From NCBI RefSeq assembly GCF_001887355.1, contig NZ_MPIN01000019.1:10167-50711 (forward strand): 40,545 bases of DNA, written 5' to 3'. Below the pieces are notes generated by a model. The model worked only from the letters and a program-made list of their open reading frames with translations, was not told the DNA's origin and searched no databases. The position numbers and the translations under genes were made by a program. Below, piece by piece: positions 8,540-18,890 of the stretch; position 1 is the first letter of the stretch, and every line of letters begins with the position of its first letter. The stretch is from Cystobacter ferrugineus (GTDB lineage Bacteria > Myxococcota > Myxococcia > Myxococcales > Myxococcaceae).

Positions 8540-9148
8540 ATGTCCGAGCCCGAGATCTCCGCTCCCCAGCGCTCCGGCGCCTTCTGTGCCCAGCATGCCG
8601 ATCAGCTCGCCGCCACCTTGTGCAACCGGTGCGGCAACTACGCCTGTGAGCAGTGCTTCCGGGTCGCGTACGATCGGCAGGACTACTGCACGGCGTGCCT
8701 GCCTCGCATCCAACCTCCCCTCGCCGGACGCGGTGCCCGCTTCGCCGCGGTCGCCGTGGACCAGGTCGCCCTGATCGCGCCGATCTTCGTGTGCATGCTC
8801 CTCGGCATCCTGCTGTCGAACGGCACCGGCACCGGCCTGACCATGCTCGGGTTGGGCATGCTGGGCGCCCTGGGCGTCGTGGGCTACCAGCTCTATCTGC
8901 TCGCCACCGTGGGACAGAGCCTGGGCAAGCGCACGATGGGCATCAAGGTGGTGCGTACCGACGGCACCCCCGTGGACCTCGCCCGGCTCATCTTCCTGCG
9001 CAACGTGGTGCCGGCGATCATCGGCATGTTCACCTGGAACCTCTTCAACCTCGTCGACACGCTCTGCATCTTCACCGAGCAGCGCCGCTGCCTTCACGAC
9101 CACATCGCGGACACCCAGGTGATCGTCGTGAACGAGTCCGGCACCTGA
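8540..9148 (+). CDS. RDD-family membrane protein with N-terminal zinc finger
   Basis: Protein of 202 aa from ATG 8540, chosen because GGTGGGG lies just upstream; GTG 8504 and ATG 8528 are alternatives. The N-terminus carries a B-box-like cluster of eight Cys/His ligands (FCAQH, LCNRCGNYACEQC, YCTACL), so zinc binding is likely. Then follows an RDD domain: RGARFAAVAVDQ, hydrophobic segments around VALIAPIFVCMLLGILL and LGLGMLGALGVVGYQLYLLA, the conserved GQSLGKRTMGIKVV stretch and a C-terminal RRCLHDHIADTQV. RDD proteins are integral membrane proteins of largely unknown function; zinc-finger fusions of this type are common in myxobacteria. It converges on the hydrolase gene with a 19-bp gap. 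Confidence 0.85.
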   Translation: MSEPEISAPQRSGAFCAQHADQLAATLCNRCGNYACEQCFRVAYDRQDYCTACLPRIQPPLAGRGARFAAVAVDQVALIAPIFVCMLLGILLSNGTGTGLTMLGLGMLGALGVVGYQLYLLATVGQSLGKRTMGIKVVRTDGTPVDLARLIFLRNVVPAIIGMFTWNLFNLVDTLCIFTEQRRCLHDHIADTQVIVVNESGT

Positions 9149-9149
9149 G

Positions 9150-9178
9150 CGGCGCCGGCCCCGCGACTCACGGCGCCG
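9150..9178. terminator. Candidate bidirectional terminator between convergent genes
   Basis: CGGCGCCG at 9150-9157 and again at 9171-9178 is self-complementary and can form an 8-bp stem with a 13-base loop. It sits between the stops of the RDD gene (+) and the hydrolase gene (-), and its right arm lies inside the hydrolase 3' end. There is no T tract, as is common in GC-rich genomes. Confidence 0.4.
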
Positions 9179-10085
9179 GGACGAGGGTGCGCTGGAAGAA
9201 CTCCACCACGGCCCGCCGCGACTCCCGGGCCGACCCGGGCGAGGGCGCGATGTCCACCAGCCCTCCCTGACCCTGGTGCGCGTAGGGATCGCTCACCTGG
9301 ATGGCCGACTCCAGCCGATCCCACCCGTGCGTGGCCCCCTCGTACATCTTCAAGGACAGGCTCGCGCGGTCCATGGGCGACAGGCTCTCGAGCAGCGTCT
9401 GGCACGAGTCGGGCGCGTCGTACACGTCGGCCGTGCCCGCCTGGAGGAAGACGGGCGCGCCGGTGAGGTCACCAAACTCGTAGCCGGGCACGCGGTTGTA
9501 GACCCAGCACACCGGATAGAGGGGTGCATGGGCCACGAAGCGCTGTCCCGGCTCGGCCCCCGCGGCGTACTTCCGGGTCGCCGTCAGCATGGACATCACC
9601 CCGCCCCAGGAGAACCCCATGATGCCGATGCGCGCGCCATCGATGGCCGGATGCGCGGACAGGAAGCGCAGGGCGCCGTGGGCATCGGGCAGCGTCTCGG
9701 AGACGGCCCGGGGCCTGCCCTCCGCGCCACCGGAGAGGCCTCGGGCGGACCACATGTCGATCTCCAACGTGGCGATGCCCGCCTCGTTCAGCGCCCGCGC
9801 GTAATAGCTCCCCCGGCTGTCCACCCCGCCCGAGCCGTGGGCAATCACCACCGCGGGCAGCTTCCCCGAGGCGCTCCGGGGCAGGCGCAACTGGCCCGCC
9901 ACCTGGAGCGGAGCCGGCGTGCCGAGCGCCGGAAAGGAGACGTAAGCCGACGTGGCCACCGGCGTCTGGATGGCCTCGTCCGTGGGAGAGGGATCCAGCT
10001 CCGGCGCGGGCGGCGCGCAGCCGCACACGAAGAGCGCGAGCGACAGCCGCACGGCCCACGGCCTCACGACGGGCATCTTCATCAT
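9168..10085 (-). CDS. Alpha/beta-hydrolase lipoprotein (dienelactone hydrolase-like)
   Basis: Protein of 305 aa. The start at 10085 gives a lipoprotein signal (MMKMPVVRPWAVRLSLALF, then VCGC with the lipobox Cys) and has GGGAG about seven bases upstream. The mature part is an alpha/beta-hydrolase: oxyanion region VVIAHGSGGVDSRG, nucleophile elbow GFSWGG, an acid-bearing AGTADVYDAPDSC segment and catalytic His in YEGATHGWDRLES. This matches the dienelactone hydrolase-like group (PF01738 type), secreted or outer-envelope esterases of unknown substrate. A start at 10169 would place 28 extra residues before the signal and is unlikely. It lies 100 bp downstream of the receiver-GGDEF gene on the same strand and may be co-transcribed. 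Confidence 0.87.
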   Translation of the reverse strand: MMKMPVVRPWAVRLSLALFVCGCAPPAPELDPSPTDEAIQTPVATSAYVSFPALGTPAPLQVAGQLRLPRSASGKLPAVVIAHGSGGVDSRGSYYARALNEAGIATLEIDMWSARGLSGGAEGRPRAVSETLPDAHGALRFLSAHPAIDGARIGIMGFSWGGVMSMLTATRKYAAGAEPGQRFVAHAPLYPVCWVYNRVPGYEFGDLTGAPVFLQAGTADVYDAPDSCQTLLESLSPMDRASLSLKMYEGATHGWDRLESAIQVSDPYAHQGQGGLVDIAPSPGSARESRRAVVEFFQRTLVPAP

Positions 10086-10185
10086 CTGGGGCTCCCGGGG
10101 AGTAGGGAGCGGGACATTGAGTACGCCCTCCCCGGGCGACAACCGTGCTCCCCCCGGCCGTGTCGACAACCGGGCGGAGCGGCCT

Positions 10186-11280
10186 TCAGCCCTGGGTGGC
10201 GATGACCACCCGGTTGGGGCCCACCAGCTTGGAGGCGCGCAGCGCCTTCTCCGCGAAGGAGATGAGATCCTGCTCGGAGCGGGCCGGATCCGGGAAGACG
10301 GAGATGGCGGCGCTCACCGTCACCTCGCCCTGCCCGCCGCCCGTGCCCTCCGGGAAGTCGAGCTCCTCCACCGCCTTGCGCAGCTTCTCCGCGTAGGTGC
10401 GCGCCCGCTCCACGTCCGCGTTGCACAGCACCACGCCGAACACGTCCCAGTCGTAGCGGGCGGCGATCTCCGAGGAGTTGTCGCTGCGCGCGTGGGTGAC
10501 GGGGTCCTCCATCAGCTCCGTCACCAACTGGGCCACGCGGCGCAGCAGCTTGTCGCCCTCGGCGTAGCCGCGCGAGAGGTTGAAGCGCCGGAAGCCGTCG
10601 ATGTCGACGAGCACCAGCATCAACTTCTGCTCGCGGCGCCGCGCGCTCAACAGGCCCGCGCTCAGCGCCTCCTGGAAGTAGCGGTGGTTGTAGAGCCCCG
10701 TGAGGCCATCGCGGAAGGCGAGCCGCTCGCTCTCCGGGATGAGCGACTGGTTGGCGCCCCCCCGGGCATCCGGCGCGCGCGGCTCCACCGTCTTGATGCG
10801 GGTGCTCGACGGGGGCGAGCGTCCCGCCGCGGGCTTGGCCGGGCGCAGACCGAGCTGCTCCTTGAGCTCCTGCACCATCTTGTCGCGGATGGCCACCAGC
10901 GCGGCGTTGTGCACCGCCTGGCCCACGGTGTTCTTCAGTTCCTGCTCGGTGAAGGGCTTGGTGAGGAAGTGGTTCACCCGCGCTTCATTGATGGCCTTCT
11001 GGGCGTCCTCCAGCTTCTGGGATGCCGTCACCAGGATGCGTGCGGCATGGGGTTGGAGCTCGGAGACCCGCTTGAGGAGGTCCACTCCCATCAAGCCGTC
11101 CCCAAGGTTTTGATCCGATACGACCGCGTGCAGTTGCTCCCGCTGAAGCACTTCGAGTGCTTCTTCAGCGGACCTGGCGAGGAAGACCGTGAAGTCCTTG
11201 CTCAGGTAGTACTGCATCAGGGCCAGCATGGTTCGATTGTCCTCGACAACGAGGACCTTCGCGGCAACAGGCTCACTCAC
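10186..11280 (-). CDS. Response regulator with degenerate GGDEF domain
   Basis: Protein of 364 aa from GTG 11280, which gives VSEPVAAKVLVVEDN; ATG 11331 would add 17 unlike residues. The N-terminal receiver (about 1-125) has VVEDN, phosphoacceptor Asp in VVSDQNLGDG, and Lys in FLTKPFTE. After a short helix and Pro/Ser linker comes a GGDEF domain: FRDGLTGLYNHRYF, the metal-binding VDIDGFRRFN and AEGDKLLRRVA are kept. The signature loop reads RYDWDVFGVVL instead of RYGGDEFxVVL. Loss of both glycines and the glutamate makes cyclic-di-GMP synthesis unlikely, so it may act as a nucleotide sensor or protein-interaction output. No kinase is adjacent. Confidence 0.9.
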   Translation of the reverse strand: MSEPVAAKVLVVEDNRTMLALMQYYLSKDFTVFLARSAEEALEVLQREQLHAVVSDQNLGDGLMGVDLLKRVSELQPHAARILVTASQKLEDAQKAINEARVNHFLTKPFTEQELKNTVGQAVHNAALVAIRDKMVQELKEQLGLRPAKPAAGRSPPSSTRIKTVEPRAPDARGGANQSLIPESERLAFRDGLTGLYNHRYFQEALSAGLLSARRREQKLMLVLVDIDGFRRFNLSRGYAEGDKLLRRVAQLVTELMEDPVTHARSDNSSEIAARYDWDVFGVVLCNADVERARTYAEKLRKAVEELDFPEGTGGGQGEVTVSAAISVFPDPARSEQDLISFAEKALRASKLVGPNRVVIATQG

Positions 11281-11376
11281 CAGGGCAGACCAACGAAACG
11301 AGGGGCATGCAAGAGGGTTGGAGCGTCGCAAAGGTCAGGCCCTCGTCGCAAGCGCGGAAGCGCCCCCCTCCACTTT

Positions 11377-12864
11377 TCACGCCCCCGGCCACTCGTGGAC
11401 CGGCCTGCCGGACGCCGCGTGGGTCAAATAACGCTCCAACAAGGCCCCCAGGGCATCGGGTCGGGGCATGTGTGCTTCCAGGTAGGCCAACATCTTCCGT
11501 TGCCAACGTGCCCCCGTACACCCGGCGCTCACCCGGGCCTGGATGATGCCCAGGAGCGCGTCGGCCTCGTCGGGGTCCACGCCCGCGCCCACCAGCCCCT
11601 CGCGAGCCACGGGCAGCAGCCGCTGCACCAGGGCGGTGGCGGGCCAGGCCCGGGGAGCGTGGCCGGGGCGCTCGGGCCACAGGAGCACCGAGTCCAGGCC
11701 GTGGCGCGCGGCGCGCAGGAAGTTGTCCTGGGCATAGGCGAAGGGCATGGAGGGCAGCAGCCGCTCCACCTCGCCACCCAGCCCCAGCGTGAGGCCCAGG
11801 AGCAGCGCCCCGTTGGCCAGCATGTCCTCCACCGTGGGGCCCGCGGGCAGCGCGCGCATCTCGATGCGCAGGTGGCCCCCGTCGGCGGGGTCGTAGATGG
11901 CGCGGTTCCAGCTCCACACCGTGCCCTGGTGCAGGCGCAGCTCCTCGAGCCGCGGCAGGCCGTCCTCCGTCAGGTGCTCCCGGGGGGAGGCCGGCGCCAG
12001 CACCGGCAGCAGCGGCGGGTGCAGCGCCACCGACTCGGCGAACAGCTCCCACGCGCCCTCGCGCACCCAGCCGTGACCGAAGCTGACGCGCCCGGGCCGG
12101 GGCGCCTCGCGCGAGACCTCGCCCCGGTCATCCACCGCCTGGCGGAAGAGCGCCACGCGCGTCTCGTCCCACAGCCGCCGGCCCAGGAGGAAGGGCGAGT
12201 TGCCGCTCACCGCCAGCACCGGCGCCGTGGCGAGCTGGCACGCGTTGTACAGGCGCGCGAAGTCCGCCGGGAGCACCCGCAGGTGGTACTGCAACGAGGT
12301 GTTGGCCCCCTCGAGCGTCACGTCGTCCCACTCCAGGGAGAGCGGATCCTCGCCCTGGATGACCACGCGGAAGGGCACCTCGCCCCGGCTGCGGCGGATG
12401 GAGGTGGACATGGCGCGGTAGCGCGGCATCGCCGTGAGCGAGCCCGGCCGCAGGTCCGCCTCGCGCAGCGTGGGGAGGATGCCCATCACCGCCACGCGCG
12501 CGCCCTGCGTGGCCGCCGCGCGCGCCACCTCCGACAGCGCGCTCTCGAACTCCGCGCGCATCGCCGAGAAGGGACGCCCCGCCAGGGGTCCCGGCCGCAG
12601 GTTGCACTCGATGTTGAAGCGGTTGAGCTCCACCGTCACCCGTGGGTCCTCGGTCTGGCCCAGCACCTGCCGGTTCACCGGAAGGGGCCGGCCGTGGACG
12701 TCCACGAGGAACATCTCCAGCTCGGCGCCGAGCGACGGCGGGCCCTCGCCGAAGCCCGGCCGCGCCAGCACGGCGCGCAATACCTGGAGGCTCTCGGTGA
12801 GCCGCTCGCTGAAGGCCTCGTATTCCTGGGTCTCGAACGTCTCGCAGTCGATTTGCAGGCCCAT
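11377..12864 (-). CDS. GCS2-type carboxylate-amine ligase (glutamate-cysteine ligase-like)
   Basis: Protein of 495 aa. It has the features of the GCS2 family: LGAELEMFLVD near the N-terminus (an ExE metal-binding strand), a VELNRFNIECN segment, a GANTSLQYHLRV segment, AVSGNSPFLLGRRLWDETR, GHLRIEMRALPAGPT and a helical C-terminus. Family members couple glutamate to an amine, often cysteine, at the cost of ATP; the true acceptor here is unknown. GAGGAG lies 14 bases before the ATG, rather far. The gene starts 18 bp after the flavoprotein gene on the same strand, so the two form an operon. Possible products include gamma-glutamylcysteine or another gamma-glutamyl compound; this is inference. Confidence 0.85.
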   Translation of the reverse strand: MGLQIDCETFETQEYEAFSERLTESLQVLRAVLARPGFGEGPPSLGAELEMFLVDVHGRPLPVNRQVLGQTEDPRVTVELNRFNIECNLRPGPLAGRPFSAMRAEFESALSEVARAAATQGARVAVMGILPTLREADLRPGSLTAMPRYRAMSTSIRRSRGEVPFRVVIQGEDPLSLEWDDVTLEGANTSLQYHLRVLPADFARLYNACQLATAPVLAVSGNSPFLLGRRLWDETRVALFRQAVDDRGEVSREAPRPGRVSFGHGWVREGAWELFAESVALHPPLLPVLAPASPREHLTEDGLPRLEELRLHQGTVWSWNRAIYDPADGGHLRIEMRALPAGPTVEDMLANGALLLGLTLGLGGEVERLLPSMPFAYAQDNFLRAARHGLDSVLLWPERPGHAPRAWPATALVQRLLPVAREGLVGAGVDPDEADALLGIIQARVSAGCTGARWQRKMLAYLEAHMPRPDALGALLERYLTHAASGRPVHEWPGA

Positions 12865-12882
12865 GGGGAAGAAGAAGTCTCC

Positions 12883-14301
12883 TCACGACAAGGGATGGAC
12901 ATCACGGGAAGCGAACGCATCCGGGCGCACGGCGAGCTCCCGCCGCAGCCGCCAGGCCAACGCGGCGGCCTGGTCGCGAATCTCCGGCACCGCCGTGCTC
13001 TCCCACAGCTCGCCCCGGCGCAGGGGCCCGAGGGTGAAGAGCACCGCGGAGGCCCGGCCCTGCTCGTCGAGCAGCGCGCCCCCTTCGTCCGTGGAGAGCC
13101 CGAACCCCAGGGCATCGCGCCGGGCGAGCCCGGACTCCAGCAGGGAGCGCAGCAGGGGATGGCTCCGGGCGAAGGAGCAGTCGGGGCCGGTGCAGTTGAT
13201 GACGTGCTGGACGCGGAAGGTGGCCTCGAACACCACCCCGCGAGGCCGCGCGCGGGCCTCCACCCAGCCCTCGTCCAGCATCCGGAAGCCGCGCAGCCGC
13301 CCCGCGTGGACGTGCAGCACCCCGGCGCGCCGTAGCTGCGCGAGGGTGTCCGCCACCGAGGCGGCCATGCGGTGACGGTGCACGTCCCACAGGGTCCTCA
13401 GATGACGCAGGAAGCGGCGCTGGGCCGGCACGGGCAGGCCGCGCCAGAGCGAGGCCGTCACCGGCCGCAGCCCATCCACCACGCACCGCCAGTCGCTCCC
13501 CTCGGGCAGGCCCTCGATTTCGCGGCGCAGCGCGTGGAAGAGCGCGCGCACGCTGCGAGGCTCGGAGAAGCGCGGCGGCGGACGCGGCTGGACGCCGGGA
13601 CGGTGGACCTGGGGCAGCAGGCCATGCCGGGACAGGGCGTGGATGCGCCCCTCGTGGTTGCGCTCGGCCAGCGAGAGCACCGTGTCCACCATCGTCAGGC
13701 CCGTGCCCACGAGCAACACCGAGTGGTGGGGCTCGATGTGCTCCAGGGCCCTCGGGGCCCAGGGCGAGCGCACATAGTTCACGCTCTCGAAGAGTCCGCC
13801 CCCGTCCACGGGCAGGTCGGCGGGCGGGGCATTGCCCAGGGCCAGCACCACCGCGCGCGCCTCGAGCGACGGCCCCTGGGCGAGCGCCACCCGGACGATG
13901 CCATCCTCCTCGGAGAGCGCCGAGACCTCGCCCCGGATCAGCTCCAGGACGACGCCCGGCGCCGCGGCGCGCCGGCTCTCCCGGAGGAGGGCCTCGAGGT
14001 ACTGGCCATAGCGCTGGCGGGGAACGAAGTCGCCCGGGGCCGTGCCGGGTTCGACCCGGCGCATCCAGCGCAGGAAGTGCTCGGGGTCATCCGCGAAGGC
14101 GCTCATCCGCGCCACCGGGACATTGAGCAGATGACTCGAATGCGCCGTGGAGTAGGCCAGCCCCGGTCCCGTCCGGGCCTCCCGCTCCACCAGCGCCACC
14201 CTCAACGGGCCGGGTGCATTTCGCAGGAGCTGGACCACCAACAACGTCCCACTCGCACCGCCCCCCACCACCAGGACGTCCCACCGCCGCTCGATTTTCA
14301 C
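12883..14301 (-). CDS. FAD/NAD(P)-binding oxidoreductase (NAD_binding_9 type)
   Basis: Protein of 472 aa starting at a GTG. An N-terminal Rossmann motif (VLVVGGGASGTLLVVQLL) is followed by VEREARTGPGLAYSTAHSSH, typical of the FAD-NAD(P)-binding group PF13454. A second dinucleotide fold appears at SVLLVGTGLTMVDTVLSL, and a late HVINCTGPDCSFAR segment closes the flavin fold. No signal peptide, so cytosolic. Such proteins are flavin monooxygenase-like or thiol-redox-like enzymes without firm functions. It is the first gene of an operon with the GCS2-type ligase (18-bp gap), which suggests one pathway, possibly making or oxidising a gamma-glutamyl compound. Confidence 0.82.
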   Translation of the reverse strand: MKIERRWDVLVVGGGASGTLLVVQLLRNAPGPLRVALVEREARTGPGLAYSTAHSSHLLNVPVARMSAFADDPEHFLRWMRRVEPGTAPGDFVPRQRYGQYLEALLRESRRAAAPGVVLELIRGEVSALSEEDGIVRVALAQGPSLEARAVVLALGNAPPADLPVDGGGLFESVNYVRSPWAPRALEHIEPHHSVLLVGTGLTMVDTVLSLAERNHEGRIHALSRHGLLPQVHRPGVQPRPPPRFSEPRSVRALFHALRREIEGLPEGSDWRCVVDGLRPVTASLWRGLPVPAQRRFLRHLRTLWDVHRHRMAASVADTLAQLRRAGVLHVHAGRLRGFRMLDEGWVEARARPRGVVFEATFRVQHVINCTGPDCSFARSHPLLRSLLESGLARRDALGFGLSTDEGGALLDEQGRASAVLFTLGPLRRGELWESTAVPEIRDQAAALAWRLRRELAVRPDAFASRDVHPLS

Positions 14302-14510
14302 CGTGGAAATTTAAGTCCCCACGGCAGGTCTCACATCCCCCCAGGGCATTCGCGCCAGGACAGCCTTCCGCTCGCCAACAAAACACCCCCCCCCCGGTAC
14401 CCGGTTCCCGTCCTCCGGCGGCAGGGCCCGGACCGGAGGAACGGCGCCCGCCCGCTCGTCTGTTCCCGCCACCCCCTCGTCCAGGACCGGGGTGTGTTAT
14501 CCGTCTGACG

Positions 14511-15599
14511 ATGGATGCCTCCCCCGCCCTTCCCCTGGTCAACCTGTACGACCTGCCACGCGCCGCCCTGGGCGAGCTGCTGGGCAGTTGGGGCTACAGC
14601 GCCTACTACCGGGACCTGCTCTGGACGGCGCTCTACCGGCAGCAGGTGGAGTCCTTCGATGCCCTCACCGGGCTGAAGCCGGAGCTGGTGGCGACGCTGC
14701 GCGAGCGCACGAGCCTGGAGCGGCCCACCACCCACCATGAGGTGTTCAGCTCGGACGGCTACACCCGGAAGCTGCTGCTGCGGCTGCGCGACGGGCAGAC
14801 GGTGGAGACGGTCCTCATGCGCTTCAAGGGCCGGGCCACGGTGTGCCTGAGCACGCAGGCGGGGTGCGCCATGGGCTGCGTGTTCTGCGCCACGGGGCAG
14901 ATGGGCTTCGTGCGCCACCTGTCGCCCGGGGAGATCATCGGCCAGGTGCTGCACGTCACGCGGCTGTTGCGCGAGACGAACGAGAGCTTGCGCAACGTGG
15001 TGCTCATGGGAATGGGCGAGCCCCTGCACAACTACGAGGGCACGCTCGCGGCGGTGGACATCCTGGTGGACGCGCTGGGGATGGCGCTCGGGCCGCGCTT
15101 CATCACCCTGAGCACCGTGGGCGTGGTGCCGGGCATCCGCCGGCTCGCGGACGAGGACCGGCCGGTGCAGCTCGCCGTGAGCCTGCATGGTGCCACGGAC
15201 GCGGAGCGGGGCGCGCTGGTGCCCGCGGCGCGCAAGTGGCCACTCACCGAGCTGATGGACGCCTGCCGCTACTACACGCACAAGCGCAAGCGCCGCATCT
15301 TCTATGAGTGGGCGCTCATCTCCGGGCGCAACGACACGCCCGAGCAGGCCCACGCGCTGGGCGCGCTGCTCGAGGGCATGGACGCGCACGTCAACCTCAT
15401 CCCCCTCAACCCCACGGTGGGCTACGCCGAGCAGCCCAGCGGCCCCGACTCCGTGCGGGCCTTCCAGGACATCCTCGCGGGCTACGGCCTGCCGAGCACC
15501 GTGCGCCAGCGCCGCGGCATCGACATCGACGCGGGCTGCGGCCAGCTCAAGGCCGCCGTGGAGCGCCCGCGCCCCCCGCGCCAGCCCGTCGCCTCCTGA
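14511..15599 (+). CDS. rlmN: 23S rRNA (adenine-C2)-methyltransferase RlmN
   Basis: Protein of 362 aa, a normal RlmN length. It is the radical-SAM enzyme that methylates C2 of A2503 in 23S rRNA and of A37 in some tRNAs. Seen directly: the cluster-binding CAMGCVFC motif (C119, C123, C126), MGMGEPLHNYE, LSTVGVVPGIRRLA, LAVSLHGATDAER, and the C-terminal GIDIDAGCGQL containing the methyl-carrying Cys. The N-terminal accessory domain (LPRAALGELLGSWGYSAYYR) is present. ATG 14511 begins the family-like sequence; in-frame starts further upstream give only low-complexity residues. No Shine-Dalgarno is visible. No operon partner: it stands alone between the divergent flavoprotein gene and the activator gene. 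Confidence 0.97.
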   Translation: MDASPALPLVNLYDLPRAALGELLGSWGYSAYYRDLLWTALYRQQVESFDALTGLKPELVATLRERTSLERPTTHHEVFSSDGYTRKLLLRLRDGQTVETVLMRFKGRATVCLSTQAGCAMGCVFCATGQMGFVRHLSPGEIIGQVLHVTRLLRETNESLRNVVLMGMGEPLHNYEGTLAAVDILVDALGMALGPRFITLSTVGVVPGIRRLADEDRPVQLAVSLHGATDAERGALVPAARKWPLTELMDACRYYTHKRKRRIFYEWALISGRNDTPEQAHALGALLEGMDAHVNLIPLNPTVGYAEQPSGPDSVRAFQDILAGYGLPSTVRQRRGIDIDAGCGQLKAAVERPRPPRQPVAS

Positions 15600-15618
15600 G
15601 ATGGGCTCGGCGGGAGGG

Positions 15619-15635
15619 CCCGAGAGGGCCTCGGG
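15619..15635 (+). terminator. Weak hairpin after rlmN
   Basis: CCCGAG (15619-15624) and CTCGGG (15630-15635) can pair around a five-base loop, 20 bases after the rlmN stop. It has no T tract, so terminator function is uncertain. Confidence 0.25.
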
Positions 15636-15755
15636 ATGCCCGGGCCACCTCGAGTGGCTACATCACAAGACAGCGGCGATCTGGAGGGCCTTCGCCCTGG
15701 TCGGACGTCGGGGTGCCATCCTGGCTTTCCCCAGGAAGGGGAGTGATGGACCACC

Positions 15756-17114
<1,359 letters not shown>

Positions 17115-17160
17115 AATCCAGACTCAAAATCTTGGAAACCGAGCCTGGGTCCACCCTCTG

Positions 17161-17178
17161 GGTCGAGTAAATTCGACC
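17161..17178. promoter_or_regulatory. Inverted repeat upstream of cheA
   Basis: GGTCGA (17161-17166) and TCGACC (17173-17178) form a 6-bp inverted repeat with a six-base spacer, 20 bp before the -24 element. CTGGGTC also occurs twice (17145-17151, 17158-17164). This could be the activator's binding site, though such sites usually lie further upstream. Confidence 0.3.
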
Positions 17179-17198
17179 AATTGTGAACAAAAGAATCC

Positions 17199-17214
17199 TG
17201 GCGCGCGGATTGCT
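17199..17214 (+). promoter_or_regulatory. Candidate sigma-54 (-24/-12) promoter of the chemosensory operon
   Basis: TGGCGCG-CGGA-TTGCT fits the consensus TGGCACG-N4-TTGCW at all but one position, with GG and GC exactly 10 bases apart. The expected start of transcription, about 17225, is only some 6 bases before the cheA ATG at 17231, so the message would be nearly leaderless. The gene just upstream encodes a sigma-54 activator. Confidence 0.45.
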
Positions 17215-17230
17215 GTTGCATTCGGACCCC

Positions 17231-18862
17231 ATGACTCCCGAGCTGGAGAAGATTCACGCCCTCTTCCTCGCCGAGGCCGAAGAGCAACTCGCCACGCTGG
17301 AGCAGGGCCTGTTAGCGCTCGAACGCACGTCCGGCCCCCAATCACTCTCCTCCCTGCTGTGCACGCTGCACACGCTCAAGGGGGGAGCGGGCGCGGTGGG
17401 CCTCACCGAGACGGTGGAGCTGGCGCACCTGCTGGAGGACCTGCTCACGCGGGTGGAGGCCCAGGCCATCGTCCTGCACGCCGGGCTGGGCTCGCTGCTG
17501 TTGCAGGCCGTGGACGTGCTGCGTGAGCAGGTGGGCCTCGCGCCCGCGAGCGAGCCCGCCCAGCGTCTGCCGGCCCTGGAGGTGCGGCGGCTCTTGGAGA
17601 GCACGCTCAAGGCCGCCCGTCCCGTCCCCTCGCGCGCGGCGGTGCCGGAGCGGTCCGCGTCCTCGTCCGAGCCCACCGTGCTCCGGGAGCACACCCTGCG
17701 CGTGGGGCTGGGACGGCTGGACCGGATGTTGGATCTCACCGGGGAGATCTCCATCGCGCGCGGACGGCTCGCGGAGATGCTCGCGCAGGCACACCGCTAC
17801 ACGCCTCAACAACTGCTGGAGGCCCACCGCGACGGGGACCGGCTCTACCTGGACCTGCAGGAGCTGGTGATGAAGGTGCGGATGGTGCCCATCGGGCGCA
17901 CCTTCCAGCCCTTCGTGCGCACGGTGCGCGACCTGGGCCTCGCCATGGGCAAGCAGGTGCGCTGCGAGCTGAGCGGCGAGGACGTGGAGGTGGACACGAC
18001 GATCGCCGAGCTCATCCGGGATCCACTCACCCACCTGGTGCGCAACGCCATGGACCACGGGCTGGAGACGCCCGAGGTGCGCCAGGCACGCGGCAAGGAG
18101 CCCACCGGGAGCCTGAGCCTGCGGGCCTTCCACGACGCGGGCACGCTCGTCATCCAGGTGGTGGACGACGGCGCCGGCCTGGACCGCGAGCGCATCACCG
18201 CGCGCGCCCGGGCCCTGGGCCTGCTGGGGCCGGAGGAAACGCCGGACGACGGCGCGCTGCTGCGGCTCATCCTCGCGCCCGGCTTCTCCACCGCCGAGCG
18301 CATCACCGAGCTGTCCGGCCGCGGCGTGGGCATGGACGTGGTGAAGCGCAACGTGGAATCCCTCCGGGGCACCGTGTCCGTGGACAGCACCCCGGGCCAG
18401 GGCACCACCTTCAGCCTGCGCCTGCCACTCACCCTCTCCATCATCGAGGGCTTCAACGTCGCGGTGGGGAATGAGACGTACGTCATTCCCCTGCAGAACG
18501 TGCTGGAGTGCGTGGAGCTGCCCGCGGCGGAGAGCCGCCCCGGCCGCACCGGCTTCTTCAGCCTGCGCGGCGCGGCGCTGCCCTACCTGCGCCTGCGCGA
18601 GCACTTCGGCCTGGGCGGCAGCACGCCCGCCCGGGAAAACCTCGTCGTCATCGGCCACGAGCGCGGCCTCGCGGGCCTCGCCGTGGACACCCTGCTCGGC
18701 CAGGGCCAGACGGTCATCAAACCCCTGGGCAGGTTCTGCCAGGGACTGCCCGGACTCTCGGGCTCCACCCTGCTCGGGGACGGCAGGGTCGCCCTCATCC
18801 TCGATGTCCCCGCACTCCTTCAGCAGGTGCTCCAGGCGGCCCCTCCCGCCGCCCTCGCCTGA
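17231..18862 (+). CDS. cheA: Chemosensory histidine kinase CheA
   Basis: Protein of 543 aa. P1 Hpt domain (residues about 1-110) has phosphoacceptor H47 in [13 protein letters not shown] short Pro/Ser/Ala linker (about 130-155) takes the place of the usual P2 domain that docks CheY and CheB. P3 dimerisation domain starts near [16 protein letters not shown]4 ATPase has [21 protein letters not shown] and [14 protein letters not shown]5 CheW-like domain begins near [22 protein letters not shown] 17231 gives the typical Hpt start; ATG 17183 lies upstream of the predicted promoter. It passes phosphate from receptor arrays to response regulators; no CheY is encoded nearby. First gene of the cheA-mcp-cheW-cheR operon. 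Confidence 0.94.
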   Translation: MTPELEKIHALFLAEAEEQLATLEQGLLALERTSGPQSLSSLLCTLHTLKGGAGAVGLTETVELAHLLEDLLTRVEAQAIVLHAGLGSLLLQAVDVLREQVGLAPASEPAQRLPALEVRRLLESTLKAARPVPSRAAVPERSASSSEPTVLREHTLRVGLGRLDRMLDLTGEISIARGRLAEMLAQAHRYTPQQLLEAHRDGDRLYLDLQELVMKVRMVPIGRTFQPFVRTVRDLGLAMGKQVRCELSGEDVEVDTTIAELIRDPLTHLVRNAMDHGLETPEVRQARGKEPTGSLSLRAFHDAGTLVIQVVDDGAGLDRERITARARALGLLGPEETPDDGALLRLILAPGFSTAERITELSGRGVGMDVVKRNVESLRGTVSVDSTPGQGTTFSLRLPLTLSIIEGFNVAVGNETYVIPLQNVLECVELPAAESRPGRTGFFSLRGAALPYLRLREHFGLGGSTPARENLVVIGHERGLAGLAVDTLLGQGQTVIKPLGRFCQGLPGLSGSTLLGDGRVALILDVPALLQQVLQAAPPAALA

Positions 18863-18890
18863 GCCTCCCTACCCCGAAGCCCCCCGTTCC

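Noticed and set aside
9952-13335. Plus-strand open frame of over 1100 codons
   Set aside because: It runs through four well-supported minus-strand genes and has the His/Arg/Gly composition of a shadow frame.
14214-14510. N-terminal extension of rlmN
   Set aside because: The extra residues are Pro/Arg low complexity and unlike RlmN; ATG 14511 gives the family start.
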